This document shows positions 8,464 to 16,812 of a stretch of DNA of 64,000 nucleotides, piece after piece. A program made the position numbers and the translations under genes. Source of the stretch: Endozoicomonas sp965232255 (GTDB taxonomy: Bacteria; Pseudomonadota; Gammaproteobacteria; Pseudomonadales; Endozoicomonadaceae); the NCBI GenBank assembly GCA_965232255.1, contig OZ246962.1, forward strand, positions 3,534,001-3,598,000, read 5' to 3'. The first letter of the stretch is position 1, and each line of letters opens with the position of its first letter. The notes beneath the pieces are model-generated. The model was not told the origin of the DNA, made no database searches, and worked only from the letters and a program-made list of their open reading frames with translations.

Positions 8464-11259
8464 CTAACCAATCGTCGGCAATCCCAGCGCCGACCGAATT
8501 CGACATAACGCCTGCTGAACACAGATTATATTGGCTGCCCCGGAGATATCGCCTTGTCGAATTCGATTAACGACCAATCCAGAAAAGGTCTGGGGAATTT
8601 TATCACCATTACTATTCGACTTGGTTAAATTGATTAATATTCTGGAAAACTCTTTGGCCTCTGTCTGCGAACAGAATTGTTGGAACCATGGAGCCATATT
8701 TGCCAGACACAAATCAATATAATCAAGCTCTCTTTTGGCGATGGCCTTATAATCAGTTACACCTCGGATCAAGATGTCGTGGAGAACAGCACTGATCCGT
8801 CGCAAACTGTCGTAAAGTCGATCATAGTCGTTTTTTATAATGATTGAAGCGGGCGTACAACTTAATAACAGAGTTTCGTAAGATCTCATAGGTTGATTCA
8901 ATTCCTCGTTGATCTCAACGTATGGCGCAACTGCCTGCCAAGGTTTTCCATGACACATATCTGTGATACCCAACGGAATCTCACGCGACGCAGCCTCGCT
9001 CATCGGAGTACGCAGCCCCTCACGGAATAGGAAAGATGGTGTCGGATTAACCGCTTCGCGCCCTGGATGAACCAGACCAAAGTAGGCGAAAATTGCTTTC
9101 CTGATGGTGTCATTGCGCTCGGACGGCTCAAGAAGTTTTGACGAATCTTTGTCGATAATAGCAAGGATCCACTGCGCCAGGCACTGAAGCTTGTAATAAC
9201 TAATCCGAATAATATCTGGCTGGAGCACTGCCGCCTTGAAAACAGTGATTGCCAATTTTTTCAGGTCAATATTGGTAATCTCGTGCTCTACTAAAGGAGA
9301 AACGGTACCAAGCGATAATACCTCGTCAAGCTCTGCCTCGTTGATGACTTGCCCATAAACAATTTTTTTCTGGAGGTCACAAATCAACTTGCCCCACGCC
9401 TGACAAGCAATCTGTTGCCAGCTGTAACGATGGCGCACGCCCTTCAATAAAAAGAGCATGTCTTGATTTTTCAGACAGCTACTTCGATGCTGATCCATCA
9501 TCTCAATGACTCGTCGATAACCAACCAGATCATGTTTACTTTTAACAAAACCGTCTTGGAAGATTTTGTGAAAAAAATGCAAATACAGTTTATGTCTTAG
9601 TGCGTTTAGCTCTTTAACCAACCGCAATCCCAGATCCATGGTTAGCAAAATATTTTCATTGATAATCCAGCGCCTAAGCAACTGTGCGGCCTGCTGATAG
9701 TCAGCATCTGTAGCAACTTTGCCCGACGACAATCGCCTTGAGATAATTTTGCACAGGACAAATCCGTCACGACTGGTCGCGCCCATCAATGAGTCTTCAA
9801 TGGGCAATACACTACCCCGATACGTCCACCACAATGACAGACACTGGTCGGAAAGCATCTGGCTATTTGCCAGCTCATTGATAATTGTTTCCACTTCCTG
9901 GCGTTTTTCGTGATGGCTTATTTTGAGCTTATGACAGGTTAATACTCGGGCGACAAGATCCGACAATAACATGCGCACATGATGAAAAAGAAAAAAATGA
10001 CTACTGATAAATGGTCGATAAATCTTGGCAAACAGATTAAGTCCAATTAACTGAGCCACCTCTTGCTCCGCGCTGACCGTCACTTGATGATTTATCACCA
10101 CCTTCAAACACTCGTGTTTCAGAATTTCGTACATTAACCGCACTTGAAATGGATGCGCGCCGTCTCCAGCCACCAAAAGGTCAGAAGCCACCTTTAAGCT
10201 CCCCTTGGCAATCAACAGGTCAATTTTATGGGGAGCCTCAAGATTAGCCAGCTCAGGATCAGGAGCTTGCGGGCTGCACGCGAGCGCTTGCAACTTTTGC
10301 AGATAAGCTTGAGCCGTCTGCTCGTCAACCAGCTGCAAGCGTCTAAACAGATCGTCTGTTCCCAGCCAGCGCTTCAAATTGCTGATAAGCCAAAAGTTAT
10401 CTCCGTGGCGAGGAAAACTCAGGGAATACTGCAAGTAGTCCAGTTCCATCTCAACCATGCCGCTCAATGTTGCAGCGATTTCACTGCGTACCCCCTCCCC
10501 TGCCAGTAGTGAGGGATCTGAATAGTACTGTAAGAAATTCAGGATAAAATGGCATACCTCAAAGTAGTCCTTGGCATAACCAGCGGTTGCCTGAGCTTTG
10601 ATGGCGGCGAGACACGGTTGGAATGTCTCGCGAAACTGAGCGCCAAAACAGGCTTGCAGGCAATCTAAAGCAACACCGTTGTCCGGGCAGTTGTATTTTT
10701 GCATCAGAGTAGTAATGCACACGGCCACCCGTAAACAGCGTTCCAGCGGTTCGTGAACGGACATTAGCTCGGCATGCAAATTACCCAGGTAGCTGTCCAT
10801 CTGCCTGATGACGTTCCACGTCACAGCGTTCGCAGGCAAATGTCCACCGTCGGGAGCCCATGTTCCCCGGTGCAATGCATTTTGTATGCGAACAAGGTTT
10901 TGCTGATGCGCCAGACGCTCCTTGATGTCACAGGGCCCCCTATCCTGTGCAGTAGCGTCGCTACTTTTCAGTACCTGGGCATAAGTGAGTGGCCTGACGG
11001 GTTCAGTTTGGCTATTGACGGCTGACTGGGATCGTAACCCTGGATTAACTCCATAATTATGGAAGTAACTATTATGGAAGTAACGAGGGGAAGCGATCTG
11101 AGCGACGCGCATTTGCAGAGGAGTATTGCGTACAGCGTCGCCCTCTGCTGGCTCTACAGCATCTCTTGCTGATTGACACTGCGCGGATGCTAAAGCCGCT
11201 GTTGTCCAGTCGATGGTGGGTCGTGGGGGAAACAACAGATAATCCTGACAGCTGTTCAT
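8464..11259 (-). CDS. Large protein of unknown family, effector candidate
   Basis: I do not recognise this 931-residue protein. It has no signal peptide or membrane helix. The first ~110 residues are polar and Ser/Ala/Gln-rich, as in many type III substrates, and include a five-residue tandem (YFHNS-YFHNY) made by a 15-bp DNA duplication at 11056-11085. The remainder is dense in Leu, His and Cys and looks wholly alpha-helical, perhaps a helical-repeat solenoid. Start is ATG 11259; GTG 11265 is the alternative. It lies directly upstream of the USP-like gene on the same strand, 342 bp away, and downstream of the DUF416 gene. Size, absence of known domains and location suggest a lineage-specific secreted protein; this is inference. 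Confidence 0.75.
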   Translation of the reverse strand: MNSCQDYLLFPPRPTIDWTTAALASAQCQSARDAVEPAEGDAVRNTPLQMRVAQIASPRYFHNSYFHNYGVNPGLRSQSAVNSQTEPVRPLTYAQVLKSSDATAQDRGPCDIKERLAHQQNLVRIQNALHRGTWAPDGGHLPANAVTWNVIRQMDSYLGNLHAELMSVHEPLERCLRVAVCITTLMQKYNCPDNGVALDCLQACFGAQFRETFQPCLAAIKAQATAGYAKDYFEVCHFILNFLQYYSDPSLLAGEGVRSEIAATLSGMVEMELDYLQYSLSFPRHGDNFWLISNLKRWLGTDDLFRRLQLVDEQTAQAYLQKLQALACSPQAPDPELANLEAPHKIDLLIAKGSLKVASDLLVAGDGAHPFQVRLMYEILKHECLKVVINHQVTVSAEQEVAQLIGLNLFAKIYRPFISSHFFLFHHVRMLLSDLVARVLTCHKLKISHHEKRQEVETIINELANSQMLSDQCLSLWWTYRGSVLPIEDSLMGATSRDGFVLCKIISRRLSSGKVATDADYQQAAQLLRRWIINENILLTMDLGLRLVKELNALRHKLYLHFFHKIFQDGFVKSKHDLVGYRRVIEMMDQHRSSCLKNQDMLFLLKGVRHRYSWQQIACQAWGKLICDLQKKIVYGQVINEAELDEVLSLGTVSPLVEHEITNIDLKKLAITVFKAAVLQPDIIRISYYKLQCLAQWILAIIDKDSSKLLEPSERNDTIRKAIFAYFGLVHPGREAVNPTPSFLFREGLRTPMSEAASREIPLGITDMCHGKPWQAVAPYVEINEELNQPMRSYETLLLSCTPASIIIKNDYDRLYDSLRRISAVLHDILIRGVTDYKAIAKRELDYIDLCLANMAPWFQQFCSQTEAKEFSRILINLTKSNSNGDKIPQTFSGLVVNRIRQGDISGAANIICVQQALCRIRSALGLPTIG
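11056..11085. repeat. 15-bp in-frame tandem duplication
   Basis: ATTATGGAAGTAACT (11056-11070) is followed by ATTATGGAAGTAACG (11071-11085), one mismatch. It adds five codons to the N-terminal part of the 931-residue protein. Confidence 0.8.
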
Positions 11260-11289
11260 CTGCACGGCTCTTGTTGGGATTGAAGCTCC

Positions 11290-11898
11290 TCAGTGTAGAC
11301 TTATGCCCAGTTGACTGATGCCATCATTGGCTGAAAACTGTTGTAGCTCACGAATAAACTCCCTGCCTTGTTTCTGCTGCTGCGACACCATGGTGATCAG
11401 CTCAGCCACAAACTGCTGATGCACCTGGTAGAGTTCGTGTCCGGCAATATACTGGATCAACTCGGTGCCTTTGAGTCCGTGTCGCTCAGTATATTTGATC
11501 AACTTATTAATGGTGCTGAACGACACAGTCAAAGCGCTGGCCACTTCATCCACCGAAGCTTTCATGGCACAGTTGATGGCGCAGTGCAACCCAACGGCAA
11601 AATCCAGGGCAGGTTGGACGCCAAACATATCAAAGTCTTCAGGAACAGGCGTATTTTCATCCAGCCTTTCCAGCAGTCGCTCAAAGTTTTTCGCTGATTG
11701 CAGCCCGGCACTGCAATCCCAGAGCATGGTCAGGCAGTGACTAACGGCATCCAGGTCGCCAAACTCGGTCAGCTCGACAAACAGAGCAAAGTTTGGCCAG
11801 CCTCTTTGTGTGACGGCAGTCGCCAAAGCAGTGAGTTGCCACGGAGCAAGATGTTCTATTTGACGAAAGTAGTGGGTATACAGTTGCTGGGTGTTCAA
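11290..11898 (-). CDS. YjaG-like DUF416 protein
   Basis: A 202-residue cytoplasmic protein. It aligns by eye to E. coli YjaG: an N-terminal helix pair with the LAPWQLTALATAVTQRGWPN segment and F-x-x-x-T-E-F-G-D, a central F-x-x-x-L-E and PEDFDMFGVQPALDFAVGLH (equivalent to ADDFDLYGVYPAIDACVAL), and a helical C-terminus. Family function is unknown. Start ATG 11898. It is upstream of the 931-residue gene with 30 bases between, so the two may share a transcript. Its ordinary ancestry contrasts with the downstream accessory genes. Confidence 0.9.
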   Translation of the reverse strand: MNTQQLYTHYFRQIEHLAPWQLTALATAVTQRGWPNFALFVELTEFGDLDAVSHCLTMLWDCSAGLQSAKNFERLLERLDENTPVPEDFDMFGVQPALDFAVGLHCAINCAMKASVDEVASALTVSFSTINKLIKYTERHGLKGTELIQYIAGHELYQVHQQFVAELITMVSQQQKQGREFIRELQQFSANDGISQLGISLH

Positions 11899-11962
11899 TG
11901 GAGATTACCAAAAGCGCAAATAACGTCAGTAGTCTACCATTGCCTGATTTTCGGCACGACGA

Positions 11963-12454
11963 TCACATTGACCAGTTGAGCTGCAACTGAATTGAATTGA
12001 AATCGTAAGAAGAGTTGAACTCCAAAGAGCTGGTGCCAGTAATACAAGTTCCGGCTGTAACCCGGTTAGTTCTTAATTGCACGTTGCCGCAATCGCCAAA
12101 AGTAAATCGGGTATTTTGTTTAATGAAATAAATTCCTTCCCTGACAACCCCACCAAAACCCATGTAATCAAGTCCATATAATATCGCTGAGCCAGCAAGC
12201 TGGTTACGGACTTTATCAGGATTATCGAAAGCTTTATAAATAAACGCCCCGGCACGATCACCATTAAGTTCAAACTGCTCCTGAAAGGAAAGGTCTGGAT
12301 ACTGAGTTTGGGCAGTCGGTTTATTTACGACCAAGGTAGCATCATCGCTGCCAGTCTGCTGACAATCACTGGGGTCCGCCTGTACCGAGAAAGCGTGACT
12401 GGCTATCAATGAGATCATACTGGCTAACAATGCACTAACTACCCTATTAGTCAC
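11963..12454 (-). CDS. Small exported protein of unknown function
   Basis: I prefer GTG 12454, preceded by AGGGA eight bases away. From it the product (163 residues) begins with a clean signal peptide, VVSALLASMISLIASHAFSV, with likely cleavage after a V-Q-A motif. The frame is open to an ATG at 12520 but that extension would bury the signal sequence. The mature part holds four cysteines (C-Q-Q, C-G-N, C-I-T), an aromatic/Asp-rich middle, and ends with alternating residues LEFNSSYDFNSIQLQLNW, which looks like outer-membrane or beta-rich structure. No family is recognised. Divergent from trmA. Confidence 0.65.
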   Translation of the reverse strand: MTNRVVSALLASMISLIASHAFSVQADPSDCQQTGSDDATLVVNKPTAQTQYPDLSFQEQFELNGDRAGAFIYKAFDNPDKVRNQLAGSAILYGLDYMGFGGVVREGIYFIKQNTRFTFGDCGNVQLRTNRVTAGTCITGTSSLEFNSSYDFNSIQLQLNWSM

Positions 12455-12856
12455 TTTTTCATCCCTGAACTGTCTGAGTGATAACTTGCGACCGCAATTG
12501 CCCATCACTGGACTAAGCAATGACTTCGTTAATTACCTGAGAAAGCATGTGACAAATGATATAGGACAAATGAGAAAAAGTGACTTGGACAATAGTCTTA
12601 TATATTAATCGATGACTATGTTTCACTTGCCTGATCATTGGTAGTTCTGAGGGAAGTAGTAGATAAGAATATATCGTCGTCATTCCTGGGAGGACGGAAG
12701 TCTGCACAAGTAGGTAGTGCTACCTTCGAGAGAATGACAGATAGTTGGTATTTTTTACGATTCTGCCAATCCCGCGCAGAAATCGGTAAGCCCCACGCTT
12801 CACCTGCTTTTCGATACGGCTCATAATATGCACCGTTTTTTTTAGTAGTGAGCACT
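12455..12856. other. Divergent intergenic region between an exported protein and trmA
   Basis: About 400 bp holding the promoters of two divergent genes. Leftward it contains weak frames only: a 34-codon ATG frame at 12720-12824 (very basic) and an overlapping frame ending at 12616. Neither has convincing coding signals. No terminator or RNA gene is seen. Confidence 0.5.
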
Positions 12857-13954
12857 ATGTCTCTACCAACAGTCCTACCCGAACAGTACGAAGAGCAGCT
12901 GGCACAAAAAGCCAGCCATATTGTCAGCAAGTTTGCCGAATTTGACCTGCCGGAACTGGAGCTCTTTCGCTCTCAACCACAACACTACCGAATGAGAGCA
13001 GAGTTTCATGTCTGGCATGAAGGCGAGCACTGCTACTACCGGATGTTTGATCCGCACAGTAAACAACCTTTTGAGGTTATCGACTTTCCCAGTGGCTCAG
13101 CCACCATTAACCGACTGATGATGCCGCTGATGGCGGCTATCATCGCCAGCCAACACCTGAAAAAAAGGCTGTTTCAAGTTGAATTTCTTACCACCCAAAC
13201 CGAAGAAGCGCTGATCTCTCTGATTTACCACCGCCAACTGGATGAGCAGTGGCAGCAGGAAGCCCGGGCATTACAAACACAATTTGGTATCCGCATTATT
13301 GGCCGTGCCCGCAAACAGAAGCTGGTGCTTGACCAGGATTACGTCACTGAAACGCTGCACGTCGATGGTCGCCCATTCCATTACACTCAGGTAGAAAACA
13401 GCTTTACCCAGCCCAATGCCGGCGTTAATGAACAGATGTTGGCCTGGGCCGGGCATGTCGCCAGGGGAATTACCCGAACCGCCAGCGGTGACTTGTTGGA
13501 GCTGTACTGCGGCAATGGCAATTTTACCTGCGTACTGGCAGGCTACTTTAATAAAGTGCTGGCCACCGAAATCGCCAAGACCTCTGTGCATTCTGCCCGG
13601 GAAAACTTCCGCCTCAACGATGTGAACAACGTAGCCATCGCCCGACTGGCTAGCGAAGAATTTACCCAGGCCATGAACAAAGAACGAGTATTTCGTCGTC
13701 TAAGCGATATTGATCTGGACAGCTACCACTTCTCAACCATTCTGGTGGACCCACCACGGGCTGGTCTGGACGATGGCACGGAAAAACTGGTGCAGCACTT
13801 CGACAACATTCTGTATATTTCCTGCAACCCGCAGACGCTTAAAGCCAATCTGTCAGTGATTTGTCAGACCCACAAGGTAGCCAGGGCAGCCTTGTTTGAC
13901 CAGTTCCCATACACTCATCATGCGGAAATGGGCGTTCATCTGATGCGCCGATAA
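12857..13954 (+). CDS. trmA: tRNA (uracil-5-)-methyltransferase
   Basis: Makes 5-methyluridine at position 54 (T-loop) of tRNAs using S-adenosylmethionine. The 365-residue product matches E. coli TrmA (366) along its length: SHYRMRAEF-type N-terminus (HYRMRAEFHVWHEG), KLVLDQDYV, VENSFTQPNAGVNEQML, the SAM motif LLELYCGNGNFT, DPPRAGLD, the nucleophilic cysteine in ILYISCNPQTL, and the C-terminal FPYTHHAEMGVHL with the catalytic glutamate. Start ATG 12857 follows GTGAG; the GTG at 12848 is an alternative without a binding site. It stands alone between accessory genes. Confidence 0.97.
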   Translation: MSLPTVLPEQYEEQLAQKASHIVSKFAEFDLPELELFRSQPQHYRMRAEFHVWHEGEHCYYRMFDPHSKQPFEVIDFPSGSATINRLMMPLMAAIIASQHLKKRLFQVEFLTTQTEEALISLIYHRQLDEQWQQEARALQTQFGIRIIGRARKQKLVLDQDYVTETLHVDGRPFHYTQVENSFTQPNAGVNEQMLAWAGHVARGITRTASGDLLELYCGNGNFTCVLAGYFNKVLATEIAKTSVHSARENFRLNDVNNVAIARLASEEFTQAMNKERVFRRLSDIDLDSYHFSTILVDPPRAGLDDGTEKLVQHFDNILYISCNPQTLKANLSVICQTHKVARAALFDQFPYTHHAEMGVHLMRR

Positions 13955-14023
13955 TTGGTTTTACAAGCCCCGGTGACGCTCCTATGGTCAATCTAAAAGG
14001 GATGCTCACTGGGGAAGTAATAC

Positions 14024-15208
14024 GTGAAAAATAACAAATCGAATCGCCTCACCTTACCAATTGCCCTCTCTTTACTCTGGCTCTTTTTCATACCATTCTC
14101 GCACAGTAGCGACAGTGCCTATATCAAAACTGCCATTTTGTTTGTCGCCTACGACCAAGGCGAGAGCAACGCTTTTTTGCACATTCAGGAACGACTGAAA
14201 GACGCCGGCATTCCTTATCGAATTCTGGCCATGGGGCGTGCTGCCGAAGTGTTTGAAGATGACCCGGCACTGATTCGAGTGGCCGAACTGACGCGCAACG
14301 ATGCCCTTTACCACAATCGCAATCAGCCACTGGATCAGCGGCTCGTGTATCAACTGACCGAAATGATCTCTGCCAAAATCGTCTACACCGGTATGGCTAG
14401 CCGAGCCCAAGCACAAGTCGCTAATACCTGGGAAAGAACAGGTTCCAGAATCATCGCCTTTTATGACAACTTTGAGCCTATTGACACGGTGCAATACGTT
14501 CAGCCATTTTTGGCTGAGTTACGCTATGCCGATGCCTTTCATGTCCCAAGTGCCAGAACTGCCACCAGCTTTCAGGCGCTTGCCAAAGCCGTTGGTGCCG
14601 ACGTGGTGGTGACCGGTCAGCCTACTATGGAAGCATGGGACAAAAGCTACCAGCAGACCGATCCCGACTTGCTGCGTCGCACTCTGGACATCGCCCCACA
14701 GCAACCAGTGGTATTATTCGCCGGTGACTACAGCAACAGCTACCCCGAGGCTCTGCAAACATTTATTAGTGCAGCCGGTATGCTGCCGGATATCCTCTTC
14801 CTTATGACCCACCATCCCAAATCCGACGGCAGCCTGGAGCGCAGCGCAATTGCTGCATCACCAACGAAAAACATTCACCTTCTAGACCCGGACGCTTTTT
14901 CAGCAGCCACGCTCAGCACCATTGCCTCGGTGGTCATCGTGCACAAGTCGTCTATTGCCCAACAGGCCATATACCAAGGCAAACCAGTTATTTACGTCGC
15001 CGAACCTGGCTACCGCAATCTGATGCTGGCAGAGCAACTGGCCGTCCGCGCCTCCACACCGAAACCTCTGGCATTGATGCTTGATGCTCATTTGAGAGGA
15101 TATAGAGTGCCAGCGGTCGCGGAAAAACTGGGCATCCCCGACACACCAAGCAAAACGATTGCCTTGTTGCTGGTTGAAGAGTTAAAGCATTACGACAGCA
15201 AATACTGA
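14024..15208 (+). CDS. Exported GT-B-like protein of unknown function
   Basis: A 394-residue protein from GTG 14024, preceded by GGGGAAG. It begins with a signal peptide (LTLPIALSLLWLFFIPFSHS) and then two Rossmann-like halves. The first has TAILFVAYDQGESNAFL, a nucleotide-fold start; the second starts at VVLFAGDYSNSYPEAL and has VVIVHKSSIAQQAIYQGKPV, the pattern seen in the C-terminal half of GT-B glycosyltransferases and UDP-GlcNAc epimerases. A GT-B fold with a cleavable signal peptide is unusual because nucleotide sugars are cytoplasmic. The fold is inferred from pattern, not from a recognised family. It follows trmA by 69 bases and is followed by a hairpin near 15279. Confidence 0.7.
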   Translation: MKNNKSNRLTLPIALSLLWLFFIPFSHSSDSAYIKTAILFVAYDQGESNAFLHIQERLKDAGIPYRILAMGRAAEVFEDDPALIRVAELTRNDALYHNRNQPLDQRLVYQLTEMISAKIVYTGMASRAQAQVANTWERTGSRIIAFYDNFEPIDTVQYVQPFLAELRYADAFHVPSARTATSFQALAKAVGADVVVTGQPTMEAWDKSYQQTDPDLLRRTLDIAPQQPVVLFAGDYSNSYPEALQTFISAAGMLPDILFLMTHHPKSDGSLERSAIAASPTKNIHLLDPDAFSAATLSTIASVVIVHKSSIAQQAIYQGKPVIYVAEPGYRNLMLAEQLAVRASTPKPLALMLDAHLRGYRVPAVAEKLGIPDTPSKTIALLLVEELKHYDSKY

Positions 15209-15240
15209 TAACTCCTGGAAATACGCCACTGCTCTTTATG

Positions 15241-15268
15241 TGCTGATTTTTATCTGCTGATTTTACCG
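15241..15268. repeat. Imperfect 14-bp tandem duplication
   Basis: TGCTGATTTTTATC (15241-15254) is followed by TGCTGATTTTACCG (15255-15268). The first ten bases are identical. It lies just after the exported GT-B-like gene. Confidence 0.6.
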
Positions 15269-15278
15269 ATGTATCTCA

Positions 15279-15298
15279 TCCGGCCTGATCGGGCCGGA
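15279..15298 (+). terminator. Hairpin, possible terminator
   Basis: TCCGGCC (15279-15285) pairs with GGCCGGA (15292-15298) around TGATCG. The following tract CAATATTTTC is only weakly T-rich, so termination is possible but not certain. Confidence 0.5.
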
Positions 15299-15381
15299 CA
15301 ATATTTTCTCCGTCTGTCTTTATGACAACCACACACTGTGGTCTACTCACAACTCGATAAGACGCTTTATGAAGGTGGATA

Positions 15382-16050
15382 ATGGGTGTCCGGCTTCCCC
15401 ATTTTTGGTTAGTCCTTAAATTGATGCTACTAATGATCGCTGGTGTACTGGCGCTGATATTGCTGTGCAACTTTCTGGTTGGCAGAACGGCAGACAGCGC
15501 CCTGTACTCCAATCTCGACGCCGTGCCCTACAAACAGGTGGGCGTTCTGCTCGGTACCAGTAAATATTCGCGCCAGGGTGGCTTCAACGACCATTACCGC
15601 CTGCGGGTGAATGCCGCTATTGAGTTGTTTAAAGCGGGTAAAATTGATTACATCCTGATCAGCGGTGACAACAGCACACCTTTTTACGATGAGCCAACCA
15701 CAATTCGACGCGACCTGCTAAAGGAAGGCATCCCTGCCCAGAGAATTTATCGGGACTACGCCGGTTTCCGGACACTGGATTCCATCCTGCGAGCCCACAA
15801 TGTATTTGAACTCGATAGTTTTACTATTATTTCCCAGGCACCCCACGGCAAACGGGCGCTTTATATCGCCATCAATCATGATATTGACGCTGTCGCCTTC
15901 AATGCCGGCGACGGTCACGATACCGACCTCAATAATAAAATCAGGGAAATGCTGGCACGGGTATTGGCGGTCATGGAGGTGAATTTTTTCGACACTGGTC
16001 CCAAGTTTCTCGGACCTACCATCAAAATCGGGGTAACACCGCCCACCTGA
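15382..16050 (+). CDS. SanA/YdcF-like DUF218 membrane protein
   Basis: A 222-residue inner-membrane protein. One N-terminal helix (LVLKLMLLMIAGVLALILLC) anchors a periplasmic DUF218 domain. The domain shows VGVLLGTSKYSRQGGFNDHY, LRVNAAIELFKAGKIDYILISGDN, TTIRRDLLKEGIPAQRIYRD-type and FRTLDSILRAHNVF motifs, all characteristic of SanA (vancomycin resistance at high temperature in E. coli), which affects envelope permeability. ATG 15382 follows AAGGTGG. The closest likeness is SanA rather than ElyC or YdcF. It precedes the exopolysaccharide locus but converges on it. Confidence 0.88.
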   Translation: MGVRLPHFWLVLKLMLLMIAGVLALILLCNFLVGRTADSALYSNLDAVPYKQVGVLLGTSKYSRQGGFNDHYRLRVNAAIELFKAGKIDYILISGDNSTPFYDEPTTIRRDLLKEGIPAQRIYRDYAGFRTLDSILRAHNVFELDSFTIISQAPHGKRALYIAINHDIDAVAFNAGDGHDTDLNNKIREMLARVLAVMEVNFFDTGPKFLGPTIKIGVTPPT

Positions 16051-16092
16051 GTTTATGGTCCCGGCAATGCTTGATGGGCTTTGGTCTGGTGC

Positions 16093-16812
16093 TCAAAGAT
16101 CAATATTGAAAAAGGAGGACTTTTTAATTTTGTGGCGGATTTTTGCCATGGCATTGGGGAGCCATTTATCCAGGCGGTGTGTTTCCCGACAAATTTCATC
16201 GGCCAGACGTGGATTGCGATAGTCGTTAAACACAATGCCCACGAGCGTTACGTTGCTATGCGCCAGTCTGTCCAGGGCGGCCTTAAACTGAGTCTGTCGG
16301 GTAACACCAGCCATCACCATCAATATGGCACCATCCGCCATGGCACAGATGGATTCAGCGGGAATATTATTGCGGTTGCGGGCATTTACTGGCGAGGTAT
16401 CAAAAATAACAACGTCGTACTTGTCCAGCCAATGCTGCATCAGTTTGTTCATATTAGTCACGCTGCGAAACACAATAGCATCGGCATTGCAAGGCGCTGG
16501 CAGTATGTCCAGATTGGTATCATCAGAGCGCATAACACAGGCATCAGCGGATTGTGGATCAGGGAACCAGTCGTTGTGGGCGTGTCCGGAAAGATCACCC
16601 AACTCCGGGTGCAGCATATTTACTTCCACCAGCAACGTTCGTTTGCCATCAATATCACTGCGCTGCCCCAAAGCGTAGGCCAAAGTACTGGTGCCTTCCT
16701 CTGAATTGGGTGCCGTAACCGCTACAGAACGCATGCCCTTGCCGATGCTGTCATTGTAGATTTCTTCAACTTCCAGGTAATTAACCGGTAACTTAATCAA
16801 ATCAGATACCAC
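16093..16812 (-). CDS. Degenerate CpsD/CapB-type exopolysaccharide ATPase
   Basis: A 239-residue MinD/ParA-fold protein of the bacterial tyrosine kinase family that partners Wzz-type proteins in capsule and exopolysaccharide export. The fold signature is present: VAVTAPNSEEGTSTLAYALG (about 31-50), LLVEVNMLHPELGDL, and a Walker B-like DVVIFDTSPV. The P-loop lacks its lysine: the family has E-G-K-[ST]-T, here it is E-G-T-S-T. The Walker A' aspartate is also replaced (L-V-E-V-N). There is no C-terminal tyrosine cluster. It is therefore probably inactive as a kinase and may be structural. It begins with GTG 16812, overlapping the end of the SLBB gene by 11 bases, so translation is coupled. Confidence 0.82.
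   Translation of the reverse strand: MVSDLIKLPVNYLEVEEIYNDSIGKGMRSVAVTAPNSEEGTSTLAYALGQRSDIDGKRTLLVEVNMLHPELGDLSGHAHNDWFPDPQSADACVMRSDDTNLDILPAPCNADAIVFRSVTNMNKLMQHWLDKYDVVIFDTSPVNARNRNNIPAESICAMADGAILMVMAGVTRQTQFKAALDRLAHSNVTLVGIVFNDYRNPRLADEICRETHRLDKWLPNAMAKIRHKIKKSSFFNIDL

Noticed and set aside
12616..12930. 104-codon leftward frame running from inside trmA, and a 34-codon basic frame at 12720-12824
   Set aside because: The long frame begins within trmA and has no good start; the short one has only a weak binding site. Not enough to call a gene.
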